DNA of 64,000 bases from an uncultured Dongia sp. (GTDB lineage Bacteria; Pseudomonadota; Alphaproteobacteria; Dongiales; Dongiaceae), in NCBI RefSeq assembly GCF_936916975.1, contig NZ_CAKZGO010000023.1, positions 124,001-188,000 on the forward strand, written 5' to 3'. The position numbers and the translations under genes were made by a program. The notes beneath the pieces are model-generated. The model did not search any database. It saw only the letters and a program-made list of their open reading frames with translations, and was not told the DNA's origin. This document shows positions 25,683 through 33,345 of the stretch, piece after piece (positions within the stretch are counted from its first letter, which is position 1; each line of letters starts with the position of its first letter).

Positions 25683-26195
25683 TTATGGCCGATGCAAAGT
25701 CGCCCAGTCGCGTCCGCTTGCGCTGTCGTCCGGGTGCAATGTTCCGTCCTCGATGACATTAAGTTCGCCATAGTCCTCCATTGAAACGCATTGCGTGATT
25801 ACGCCGTTTGTCTTCAATGGAAAGAGGGCGGCCCAGATGTGTTTGAGTTTTGGATTGTCGCCGGCCCAGGGATACGTCCAGATGAAGGGCCTGCTCGTGC
25901 GGCTGGCTTCCTCGTAATACCCGATCATCTGATTGATGCTCTCTGCATAAGAGCCGGTCGCGAATTCGTCCAGATAGTGGCCGGCTAGATTCATGCCCGT
26001 CATTTGATCGACCCTGGTGCCGCTCAACCGGAAACGCACACGAAACGGATCGCGTTCGAGATCGACGAGAAGCAGGAAGGGCAGGAGTGGCAGCAATTCC
26101 TCGATATTGAAGAGTGATCGTTCCGGTACCTCGCCGTTGGCGAGACGGTTCCAGTATTTCGACAGGATCTCGATGTTCTTGGGAACGCTGTTCAT
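25683..26195 (-). CDS. PAS-domain protein (PAS_5 type), small stand-alone
   Basis: 170 residues consisting of one PAS-like domain of the kind common as short cytosolic proteins in alphaproteobacteria. It begins with a helical YWNRLANGEVPERSLFNIEEL region, then FRVRFRLSGTRVDQMTGMNLAGHYLDEF near residue 52 and a ligand-pocket strand segment ending LFPLKTNGVITQCVSMEDYGEL near 140. No output domain (kinase, GGDEF, HTH) is fused. Such proteins may sense small ligands or bind partners, but their role is unknown. The gene is convergent with sdaA, 13 bases apart. Confidence 0.82.
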   Translation of the reverse strand: MNSVPKNIEILSKYWNRLANGEVPERSLFNIEELLPLLPFLLLVDLERDPFRVRFRLSGTRVDQMTGMNLAGHYLDEFATGSYAESINQMIGYYEEASRTSRPFIWTYPWAGDNPKLKHIWAALFPLKTNGVITQCVSMEDYGELNVIEDGTLHPDDSASGRDWATLHRP

Positions 26196-26271
26196 CGGCT
26201 ACTCCGCAAGCACGACATGCACGCTCATATTAGGCCGATTGTTCCTTCTCTCCAATGATATTGCCGAGGTA

Positions 26272-27357
26272 TCAGAAAGCGTCTTGCGGCCGCGACATCG
26301 CTCGGGCATGGACCGGCCGCAATCTTTGCAGGGACGGCGGCAGGTTCGCGGCCAGCCATGCCATGATCTGCGGCCGGCGGCGGAAATAGAAAATGCCGGC
26401 GGCGATGACACTCAGGCCGACCGCCGATAGCGCGATCGGGAAGAGTAATGAATCAGCAAAGACCTCATCGGCAAGATAGCCGAGATAGCAGGCGATCCCA
26501 ATGGCACCGAAGATCGCATAGACCCGACGCATGAGAAATACAGCGAGGAACACCAGGGCCACGTTGATCAGGCAATAGATCGCCTTGGCCACTTCGCTGT
26601 CGCTGTCATGAGCAGTGAGGCCACCCCAGAAGGCGACGACACCGCATAGATGCAGCCAGAAAGGAAAGTCTCCAGCGGCCCATTTTTTGAGATCAAGTGC
26701 GCCAGCCACGACCATCAGCGCGAGGCCGAACCACATGGAGACATCTTCCCGGATTTGCCAGCCCCAATTGTCACCCCCGAAGATCCATGGCGTCAGGTCC
26801 ATCGACAGGAACCAGAGCGCGATCGCCATGATCGCGGCGGTGAAGGGGAAAGGGTAGAAGCGCAGCGCGATGGCGCCAACAAGGATCGTCCCCAGCTCCA
26901 TATAAATCCAGCTGGCGTTGATCCAATCGTAGTAATCGCCATAGGCGGCGGGTTCAGCGAAATCCGACGGCCATAGATCGTAGGATGCCTGCACGCCGAA
27001 GATCGCAAGGGGCGTCATGCTGACGGCAACGGCGATCAGAAGACCTGCCGGCACGCGCAGACCCGGGCGGTTCCACAACAGATGGGCCAGCGCCGTTGCA
27101 ATGGCGGCATAGATCAGCGCCGTGATCGTGAGGGCTTTGCCACCCATGGCATCGAACGCCAGGGTGGTGAACAGCCCCATGGCACCGATGATGATGAGAG
27201 CGCCCGCGTACCAGAGGATATGCGAGAAATCGAAACGCGCCGGCCTAGTTGGTGCTTCCCTGGTCGAGAGGAAAGCCAGCAATCGGTCGACCTGGCTGCG
27301 ATCGAGGATGTTGGCGGCCACAGCCGCATTGAGGTCGTTGTCGTCGATCAGGCGCAT
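26272..27357 (-). CDS. DUF2157-like polytopic membrane protein
   Basis: 361 residues. A short N-terminal soluble part (about 1-45, with a helical LNAAVAANILDRSQVDRLLAFL segment) precedes about ten membrane helices, beginning with ILWYAGALIIIGAMGLFTTLAF near residue 48. This arrangement resembles DUF2157-type proteins of unknown function; I am not certain of the family. No catalytic motif is visible. It lies alone, 76 bases from the PAS gene on the same strand, with a 613-base gap upstream. Confidence 0.75.
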   Translation of the reverse strand: MRLIDDNDLNAAVAANILDRSQVDRLLAFLSTREAPTRPARFDFSHILWYAGALIIIGAMGLFTTLAFDAMGGKALTITALIYAAIATALAHLLWNRPGLRVPAGLLIAVAVSMTPLAIFGVQASYDLWPSDFAEPAAYGDYYDWINASWIYMELGTILVGAIALRFYPFPFTAAIMAIALWFLSMDLTPWIFGGDNWGWQIREDVSMWFGLALMVVAGALDLKKWAAGDFPFWLHLCGVVAFWGGLTAHDSDSEVAKAIYCLINVALVFLAVFLMRRVYAIFGAIGIACYLGYLADEVFADSLLFPIALSAVGLSVIAAGIFYFRRRPQIMAWLAANLPPSLQRLRPVHARAMSRPQDAF

Positions 27358-27452
27358 GGCCGGTCTGCCTCATGGTTGAAATACTGGTCGAGTCGCGCCG
27401 TCCTCGGACCAGTATCCTGCCTCAGGTACCAAAAGTCGATTGCCGGCTCGCC

Positions 27453-27491
27453 AAGAAAGAAAGGCTGGGCAGTCTTGCAGGACTGCCCAGC
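27453..27491 (-). terminator. Probable minus-strand intrinsic terminator or RNA hairpin
   Basis: GCTGGGCAGTC (27464-27474) pairs perfectly with GACTGCCCAGC (27481-27491) around a 6-base loop. Read on the minus strand, the stem is followed by a T-rich CCTTTCTTTCTTGG. The nearest minus-strand gene ends 480 bases upstream at 27971, so the transcript ended here would have a long tail or be an unannotated RNA. Confidence 0.5.
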
Positions 27492-27515
27492 TGAGTGAGG
27501 CTTGGTTCTGGGAGG

Positions 27516-27546
27516 CGGATGCCCCTGCGGAGGACAGCGGCATCCG
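27516..27546. other. Second hairpin in the 27.4-28.0 kb gap
   Basis: CGGATGCC (27516-27523) pairs with GGCATCCG (27539-27546), with an inner CTG/CAG extension around a short loop. It has no flanking T-run on either strand, so it is an RNA structure candidate, not a terminator. Confidence 0.45.
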
Positions 27547-27970
27547 GGAGTGTGACTGACGAACCGGTCATCATCGCGATCAGGTGATCTGGACGGGATT
27601 GGTTGTCGAGCCACCCGCATTCGACCCTGTTGCAGGCTCTGCTGCAATCGAGGCTTCCTCGTGCTCCAGTTAGAAAAACTGTTTGAGATTATGCCTTAAA
27701 AAAAATCTGTGGCACCGACGCAGCTAATCTCGTTTGTGACGCGGGCTCTGCTCGCTTAGCGTTGGCTATCGGCCATGCCCTGCGGCGGGTGGGTCCGGAG
27801 GCGAGAAGTTCCCTCTCGCGCTTTTGGCTCTGCCTTCAACAGCGGGCAAGACCGTGATGCGATAGCCGGTGATTTTCCCGGAGCCTGCAATGCGCGGCAG
27901 CGTTGCAGATTCCGACCGAGGTGGACGTCGGACCGCCTGGAAAGGAAGATCACCGGTTGCGCTCCTTGGT

Positions 27971-28984
27971 TTAGATGAAGCGCAACTCCTGGCCGATGCC
28001 CTTCTTCGCGGCCTTGGTCAGCAAAGCATGCCCCAGGGCGATATCGCTGAGACTAAGGCCGCGATGCCAGAAGAGATTGGTTTCGGACTCACTCTGCCGA
28101 CCGGGCTTCAGCCCAGCAACGATCTGCCCCAGTTCCGCATGCAGGTTCTCCTCGGTCAGCCGGTCAGTGTCGACATGCTGGCGTAGCGCGCCGAAGGGCA
28201 GACCCTTGCGACATTGCCCCCAATCATCAACCACCATCTTGTCCATGATGTCCGTAAGCGAGAGTTCGACCGCACTCATCGTGCCATAGGGGATCACCAG
28301 CGCGCCGCGCTTGATCCACTCGGTCTTCAGCATCGGTTGAGGCTTCGGGAGCCGCGACGCTTCGACAACAATGTCCGCGCCCCGGACGCAGGATTCCCAA
28401 TCGGTTGTCACCGTGACCTTCTTGCCGAGGTCGGCCGATAGCCTGGCGGCAAAGGCGTCGCGGCTTTCCGGTCGGCGCGAATGGACGCGGATCTCATCGA
28501 AATTGAACAACCGGTCGAGCAGCCGGACGTTCCAATAGGCAGTGCCGCGCGCGCCAATATGCCCAAGAACCTTCGAATCCTTGCGGGCGAGATGCTTGGC
28601 GCCCAGTGCTGTGATGGCGCCGGTGCGCATATCAGTGATGGCGGTAGCGTCGAGGATAGCCTTAGGCATGCCGGTATGCGGATCAAACAAGTTAAGGACC
28701 GCCATCTCCGATGGCAATCCTTGTTCAAAATTGCCGACAAAATCACCGACAACTTTCACACCGGCAAGGCCCAGCGGCTTGACGACGCCGCGCAGGACGT
28801 TGAAATGACCTTTGGCCGAATCCTCCGGCACCAGATGCACGCGGGGTTCGATCACCGTTTCCTTGTTGCCTTGCGCGCGCAGGGCACTTTCCACCGCCAC
28901 CAGGATCTCATCATCGGTGAGGGCTAGCTTGGCGACGTCCTCGCCATTGAGAAAGGTGATGAAGATCGGCTTGGTGGCGGTCAT
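27971..28984 (-). CDS. Ornithine cyclodeaminase family protein (second copy)
   Basis: 337 residues of the same superfamily as the 20789-21865 gene but not its close duplicate. It has FNVLRGVVKPLGLAGVKVVGDFVGN near residue 60, GMPKAILDATAITDMRTGAITALGAKHLA near 105, a Rossmann loop reading LGHIGARGTAYWN near 138 and ADIVVEAS near 200. Possible activities include ornithine or lysine cyclisation and imine (pyrroline/piperideine carboxylate) reduction; the sequence does not distinguish them. AAGGAA is well placed before the ATG. It has no obvious operon partner and is followed by the long gap at 27358-27970. Confidence 0.87.
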   Translation of the reverse strand: MTATKPIFITFLNGEDVAKLALTDDEILVAVESALRAQGNKETVIEPRVHLVPEDSAKGHFNVLRGVVKPLGLAGVKVVGDFVGNFEQGLPSEMAVLNLFDPHTGMPKAILDATAITDMRTGAITALGAKHLARKDSKVLGHIGARGTAYWNVRLLDRLFNFDEIRVHSRRPESRDAFAARLSADLGKKVTVTTDWESCVRGADIVVEASRLPKPQPMLKTEWIKRGALVIPYGTMSAVELSLTDIMDKMVVDDWGQCRKGLPFGALRQHVDTDRLTEENLHAELGQIVAGLKPGRQSESETNLFWHRGLSLSDIALGHALLTKAAKKGIGQELRFI

Positions 28985-29022
28985 CTGGTTCCTTTGATCG
29001 AAATTGCCGATCCATCATCGCT

Positions 29023-31347
29023 TCATGGCACGGTTTTGGCGATCATCAAATCAGCACCGATGGAATAAACATCGGGCTCCTGCACGTCGGCACCATAGAC
29101 GGCGCGGAACGCCTTGGGATTGCGCTCGCGCTGCGCCAGGAAGAGCTCCGGCAGGGCCGCGTAGGTGAACTTCGCTACTTCCTGTGAGGAGATCCAGCCG
29201 TCGCGTGGATCGACATCACCTTTGCCCTTCAATGCCTGATCGACCAGATAGGTGAGGAAGCCGGCGCCGAGTTCAGCGCTTTCCGGCGCCAACTGATCGC
29301 GCCTGGTCGCCGTCAGCACCTGGATGCCTGAATTGCGCAGGCCGTTGGTCAAGAAGCGCTTCTGGAACGAGGTGACGGCATAGAAATTCTCGACCGTGCC
29401 GCCGGAATAGCAGGCGTCGATGATGACGAAGACACGCTGCGCGCCGGACTTTTCCAGGGCCGCACGAATGTCGCTGGCGGAGATCCAGCTATCGGGATCG
29501 TCGGCCGTGGCGTCGCTGGGCAGGAAGTACCAGTCGCTTTCGTCCGTGACGCCATGTCCCGACAGGAACAGGATAACGGAATCTTCCGGTCTGGCAGTCT
29601 TCAATCCGTCCAGCGTTGCCATGACCTGGGCGCGGGTTGCTTTGGTATCCGTAAGATCGGCACTGGCAATATCGGTGAACAGCGCCTTCGAATAGTTTGT
29701 GATTGCCGCCTTGACGCGCTCAGCATCGTTGGCTGCGACCTTCAACTGGTATTCCTGGGGCAGTCGGCTATAGGCTGAGACGCCGACCGTGATCAGATTG
29801 AGGCGGCCTTTGCGCGGATCACCAGTGAAGGTCTGGCGCATCTCCGCCCGGTCGCCGGGATTGTCATAAGAGCCGGTCGCCACGGCCTGGAACACGTTCG
29901 GTCCCGGGACCGGCCAGACGTTGTAGCCGATGACACGGACATGTTTGCCGTCGATCTCGGCATCCTTCTGTTCCAGGATGGCACCGACATCGACGATCTT
30001 GCCGTTGTGATAGAGCCGTACATCCTTGATCCCGCCGCCCTGGTCGGTGGCAATCACCATCAGCTGATAAGGCTTGTCGCCGGCAAGTTCGGTCGAGATG
30101 GGCTCGATCTCGGCTTTGGGCGGCAACGGGAACTTCTCGACCGGATTGCCTGGCACCGTGCGCAGCTCGCGCTGGTCCTTGTCCAGCACGGCCGACAGCA
30201 TGCCGGGATCGGCGAAGGCCTGGGTGAGAGATGAGATCGGAAAATTTGACTTCTTCACCGCCCAGGCGATGCCGCGCAAGCCGCTGGTAGAACCGTCGAA
30301 TCGACCCTGGCGGTCGATCAATGCCCAGCCCTGACCGGAGATGAAGATCGACAGCACCAGCTCTTTGGTGACGGTATCGAAGACCTGCAGCGCACCGCCT
30401 GCATCTATCGCGATGACCTTAGCCGCGGCCTCATCATAGATGAGGCCGATAGCCGGCGATTGTAGTTCAGCGATCTGATGTGTGACCTTACCGGATTTGA
30501 GGTCGACGAGATCGATCGAATTGTCAGGGCGGAGAACGACCGCGCTGTCACCGCTGATGCCGATGTCCGCCAGGGCGACCGCGCCGATATCCGCCCCGTC
30601 GTCGCCGCGCTGCAACGCCCCATTGGCGCCGATCGCGACAAGTGTCTTCCCGAGATGGAGAGCCGTGGGCGTTTGGCCGAGGGTGACTTTCTGCGTCATC
30701 GTCTTGCCGGTTGCGGCATCGAGCACGAAGATATTGCCGGCCTCATCGGCTGCTGCGAGGAACTTGCCGTCACCTGAGAGTGCCAGCTTGTCGATGGCGG
30801 CGCCCGAGGCAGGTGTCTGCCACACCAATTTACTGCCTTCGAGCTGCCACGCCGCAATCTCGCCCTTTGCTGTTGCTGCGAACACCCAGGCGTCATCCAA
30901 GCTGCCGGCGAGCGCCGTGACGGCGGCGGATTTGCCGGGCAGGGTGGCAAAGGCCTTGCCGCTCTGCGGATCTATGAGGCGAATGCTGCCATCGGCGCTG
31001 CCGACCATGAAGGTCGTGCCGCTGGCAGACGGTGCGAAAGCGGTTCCCTGGCCGGCCTTGATCACGGCTTGTTGGCTGCCGGCCTGCAAGTTCCACAGGC
31101 GATAGGCGCCGTCACTGCCGAGCAGTGCGAAGCTGTTGCGGCCGGTTCCAACGGCAACATTGCTCAGTTTGAGCAAAGGCGTGCTGATCTTCAGCTGCGC
31201 CTGGGCATAAAGGACGTTCTCGAACAGATTGCCGCTGATCGCGTCAAACACGGCATCTTGGGCGATAGCGGGACTGGTCGCCGACAGCAACATGCCGAAA
31301 GGCAGCAATCGGATGGCGGCGCGCAGGGCGGACGAAATGGCACTCAT
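29023..31347 (-). CDS. Exported WD-repeat/caspase-like peptidase
   Basis: 774 residues. A signal peptide (about 1-30, ending ATSPAIAQ) points to the periplasm or beyond. Residues about 45-330 are degenerate WD/PQQ-like blades (FALLGSDGAYRLWNL, FMVGSADGSIRLIDP, FLAAADEAGNIFVLD). A linker follows, then a C14 caspase-like domain from about 500. The catalytic dyad is intact: H598 in FLSGHGV and C646 in DACYSGG. I set the start at ATG 31347, with GGGAG nine bases upstream; an open start at 31383 lies beside the terminator. It is downstream of an outer-membrane beta-barrel gene on the same strand and near a cyclase gene. Function unknown; it may process exported proteins under a sensory trigger. 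Confidence 0.88.
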   Translation of the reverse strand: MSAISSALRAAIRLLPFGMLLSATSPAIAQDAVFDAISGNLFENVLYAQAQLKISTPLLKLSNVAVGTGRNSFALLGSDGAYRLWNLQAGSQQAVIKAGQGTAFAPSASGTTFMVGSADGSIRLIDPQSGKAFATLPGKSAAVTALAGSLDDAWVFAATAKGEIAAWQLEGSKLVWQTPASGAAIDKLALSGDGKFLAAADEAGNIFVLDAATGKTMTQKVTLGQTPTALHLGKTLVAIGANGALQRGDDGADIGAVALADIGISGDSAVVLRPDNSIDLVDLKSGKVTHQIAELQSPAIGLIYDEAAAKVIAIDAGGALQVFDTVTKELVLSIFISGQGWALIDRQGRFDGSTSGLRGIAWAVKKSNFPISSLTQAFADPGMLSAVLDKDQRELRTVPGNPVEKFPLPPKAEIEPISTELAGDKPYQLMVIATDQGGGIKDVRLYHNGKIVDVGAILEQKDAEIDGKHVRVIGYNVWPVPGPNVFQAVATGSYDNPGDRAEMRQTFTGDPRKGRLNLITVGVSAYSRLPQEYQLKVAANDAERVKAAITNYSKALFTDIASADLTDTKATRAQVMATLDGLKTARPEDSVILFLSGHGVTDESDWYFLPSDATADDPDSWISASDIRAALEKSGAQRVFVIIDACYSGGTVENFYAVTSFQKRFLTNGLRNSGIQVLTATRRDQLAPESAELGAGFLTYLVDQALKGKGDVDPRDGWISSQEVAKFTYAALPELFLAQRERNPKAFRAVYGADVQEPDVYSIGADLMIAKTVP

Positions 31348-31382
31348 GGTTGCCAGCTCCCATTCTTCAAATCCGCCCCCCA

Positions 31383-31420
31383 ATAAAAAGGGGCGTGTTC
31401 GCCAAAGCGAGCCACGCCCC
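31383..31420 (-). terminator. Intrinsic terminator of the beta-barrel gene
   Basis: GGGGCGTG (31390-31397) and CACGCCCC (31413-31420) form an 8-bp GC stem, extended inside by TCGC/GCGA around CAAA. On the minus strand it is followed by CTTTTTATT. It lies 27 bases after the beta-barrel stop (31448) and before the caspase-like gene, so that gene probably has its own promoter or depends on read-through. Confidence 0.85.
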
Positions 31421-31447
31421 CTGATGCCATCCCGGATACCTCTTCGA

Positions 31448-32437
31448 TCAGAAGCGGGCCTTGAACTCCAGCTGGCCGCCGATCTGGTTGGTTTCCTGGT
31501 TGATCACTTCGGCGCGCACACCGGCGCCGAGTGACAGCCAATCGTTCACACTGGCACGCACACCGCCCGAGAGATACAGGAAGTCGGTGTCGCCCTCGTC
31601 AACCAAGGGCACATTTTCTGGGAAAACGTGCTCGTATTGGACACCGAGATAGGGGACGAAGGGGTCGAGATTGTAACCGACCTCGACCGAACTCACCGCC
31701 GTATGAGCGTCACTGTCATCGTCGCCTTCGGCTTCGAAATCCAGCAATTCGGTATAGGAGTAGCGCCAACCGGCCTTGCCCTTCATGATGAAGTCGCCGA
31801 GCGGAAACGCGGCGTTGAGGGCGAGCTCGGTCGAATAGGTCTGGCTGTCGGAATCAACATCGTCGGTGTCGTCCGCGGTGCTCTTGCCATCGCTGTAGGC
31901 ATAAGAGAACAGGCCGGTGGCGAAGAAGTAATCAGCGAAGCGGTAAGCGACATAGGGCGAGACCGTGAAGGTGTCGCTGTAGAAATCGGAATCCATGTCG
32001 CTGCCGTCGACGTCGATGTCGGTCGCCGAATTGGCATAGGCGCCGGAGATGCCAAGGAAGAAGGAATCCCCGAACCGGTGATCGATGCCGAAGGGCACCG
32101 TCCACAAATCGGTATCGAATTCGCTGCCGGCCTCTTCGATCAGGCTGTCGTTGTCGCTGGTGATGTTGGCGTAGCTGGGGGTGAGCCAGACGCTGTTGGT
32201 GTAACCGGTGTCCGGCATGCCGTCGATGGTGGACGTCACGTCGTCACCAATGCGCTTTGAAATCGCGTCGGTGACCCGGCGGCTGACTTCGTCGCGAATC
32301 TTCTTTTCGATCTCGTCGTCGGCCATCGCCAGCTTGCCGGTGGTGCCGCCAAGAACGGATGTTGCCAGAATTAGCCCCAGAGATAATCCCAGAGATAATC
32401 TCGGGGCCATTCGCAGTGATTTTGCAAAAAACGCCAT
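31448..32437 (-). CDS. Outer-membrane beta-barrel protein (autotransporter-domain-like)
   Basis: 329 residues. After a signal peptide (about 1-38, ending GKLAMA) comes a charged segment (DDEIEKKIRDEVSRRVTDAISKRIGDDV, about 40-70). Then some 10-12 amphipathic beta strands alternate with acidic Asp/Ser loops and end in the C-terminal Phe typical of BAM substrates (LEFKARF). It resembles autotransporter-type barrels with no passenger domain. AGGGA precedes the ATG, and a promoter-like pair lies at 32500-32527. A strong terminator follows. The Asp-rich loops might bind Ca2+. The flanking caspase-like and cyclase genes suggest an envelope-linked signalling or secretion role, but this is inference. 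Confidence 0.85.
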   Translation of the reverse strand: MAFFAKSLRMAPRLSLGLSLGLILATSVLGGTTGKLAMADDEIEKKIRDEVSRRVTDAISKRIGDDVTSTIDGMPDTGYTNSVWLTPSYANITSDNDSLIEEAGSEFDTDLWTVPFGIDHRFGDSFFLGISGAYANSATDIDVDGSDMDSDFYSDTFTVSPYVAYRFADYFFATGLFSYAYSDGKSTADDTDDVDSDSQTYSTELALNAAFPLGDFIMKGKAGWRYSYTELLDFEAEGDDDSDAHTAVSSVEVGYNLDPFVPYLGVQYEHVFPENVPLVDEGDTDFLYLSGGVRASVNDWLSLGAGVRAEVINQETNQIGGQLEFKARF

Positions 32438-32499
32438 AATCGTCCCTCACACAGATAAAATTAGTGTTCCCCCGGAGGGTGTTAGGTCCCCTGATCCGG

Positions 32500-32527
32500 A
32501 TTGTATCTTTTTGTACAGTTGGTCGAA
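32500..32527 (-). promoter_or_regulatory. Probable promoter of the beta-barrel gene
   Basis: On the minus strand, TTCGAC (32522-32527) and TACAAT (32500-32505) are 16 bases apart, about 65 bases upstream of the ATG at 32437. The -10 matches five of six consensus bases; the -35 is weaker. It lies in the 237-base divergent gap shared with the exported-protein gene at 32675. Confidence 0.42.
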
Positions 32528-32674
32528 TACCGCTTCTAGCGGCCCTCGCCAAGAGCGTCAACCCAGCCTTGTGACGGCAATCACAAACTAACTGCCTTTC
32601 CATGGCGTCTAACATGCCCCTCTGTCTATGATGCCTTGGTGCCCGCTAATCCGCAAAGCTAAGAAGATGCTAAA

Positions 32675-33328
32675 ATGACGAGCAAGTTTAATAAAATCAG
32701 AGGTTTGGTAGCTGGCGGCGCGACGGCCGCGGCAGCCCTGATTCTGCTCAGCGTCCCCGCACAGTCCGCGCCCCGCAAGGTCGCGATCGTCGAGGATTCG
32801 GCCAAGACCGAGGGTCTCGGCCAAGCCTTTGATCTGCTCGCCGAACACGACACGGTGACATTGGCCGTCGGCGAGACCCTGGTGCTGGGCTACCTCAAAT
32901 CCTGCATTCGCGAGACGATCACTGGCGGCACCGTGACGGTCGGTACCAAGGAATCCGTGGTCGAAGGCGGCAAGGTCAGCCGCGAGAAGACCGAATGCGC
33001 CGTGAACAAGCTTGCTCTGACGGCGGACGAATCCCAACAAAGCGCCACGATCGCGTTCCGCGGCACCATCAAGCATATCTTCACCCGCCAGCCGCTCATC
33101 ATGGCCGGGAAGAGCGAAGGCGTGACGATCGAGCCGTTCGAGGGTGGAGAATCCTGGAAACTCGTCCCGGAAAACGATCGGATCGACTTCCAGGCTGCGA
33201 AGCTCGAGATGCAGCCTGGCAAGAGCTACCGCGTGAAGGGTGCTAGCAGTGTCGTTGTTGTCGAAGTTGACGACAAGGCCACGACAGCGAAGACTGGCCC
33301 GCTTGAGCGGGTCGTGGTTCTCGACTAA
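32675..33328 (+). CDS. Exported protein of unknown function
   Basis: 217 residues with a clear signal peptide (about 1-32, AALILLSVPAQSA then PRK). The mature protein is small, beta-rich and repeat-free. Two Cys (in YLKSCIRETI near residue 76 and TECAVNKLAL near 108) could form a disulfide. TITGGTVTVGTKESVVEGGKV between them has a FecR-like rhythm, but I do not recognise the family. The stop is followed 17 bases later by the CHASE2-cyclase gene, so the two are probably one operon, and it diverges from the beta-barrel gene. A periplasmic partner or ligand-binding subunit for the CHASE2 sensor is plausible. Confidence 0.75.
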   Translation: MTSKFNKIRGLVAGGATAAAALILLSVPAQSAPRKVAIVEDSAKTEGLGQAFDLLAEHDTVTLAVGETLVLGYLKSCIRETITGGTVTVGTKESVVEGGKVSREKTECAVNKLALTADESQQSATIAFRGTIKHIFTRQPLIMAGKSEGVTIEPFEGGESWKLVPENDRIDFQAAKLEMQPGKSYRVKGASSVVVVEVDDKATTAKTGPLERVVVLD

Positions 33329-33345
33329 GGAATCGGCCCGACTAA

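Larger units (their letters stand above)
27358..27970. other. 613-base intergenic region with two strong hairpins, no convincing gene
   Basis: The gap lies between the DUF2157-like gene and the ocd-family gene, both on the minus strand. It contains a perfect 11-bp stem at 27464-27491 and a second hairpin at 27516-27546, plus an A-rich run near 27698-27706. Open frames here (for example 27348-27647 minus, 27869-28186 plus) have unstructured Arg/Pro/Ser-rich compositions typical of GC shadow frames. A small RNA or a long 3' untranslated tail ending at the first hairpin is possible. Confidence 0.6.

Noticed and set aside
29023-31347. Cytosolic caspase-type abortive-infection effector
   Set aside because: A clear signal peptide (ending ATSPAIAQ) points outside the cytoplasm, and no partner defence gene is seen.
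32350-32410. Tandem 12-base repeat (CCAGAGATAATC-type) as a mobile or regulatory repeat
   Set aside because: It lies within the barrel gene's signal peptide and encodes the repeated Leu-Ser-Leu-Gly of its hydrophobic core.
31448-32437. Large autotransporter with a passenger domain
   Set aside because: The gene is only 329 codons with a short charged segment before the barrel, so no passenger is present; it is a simple barrel protein.
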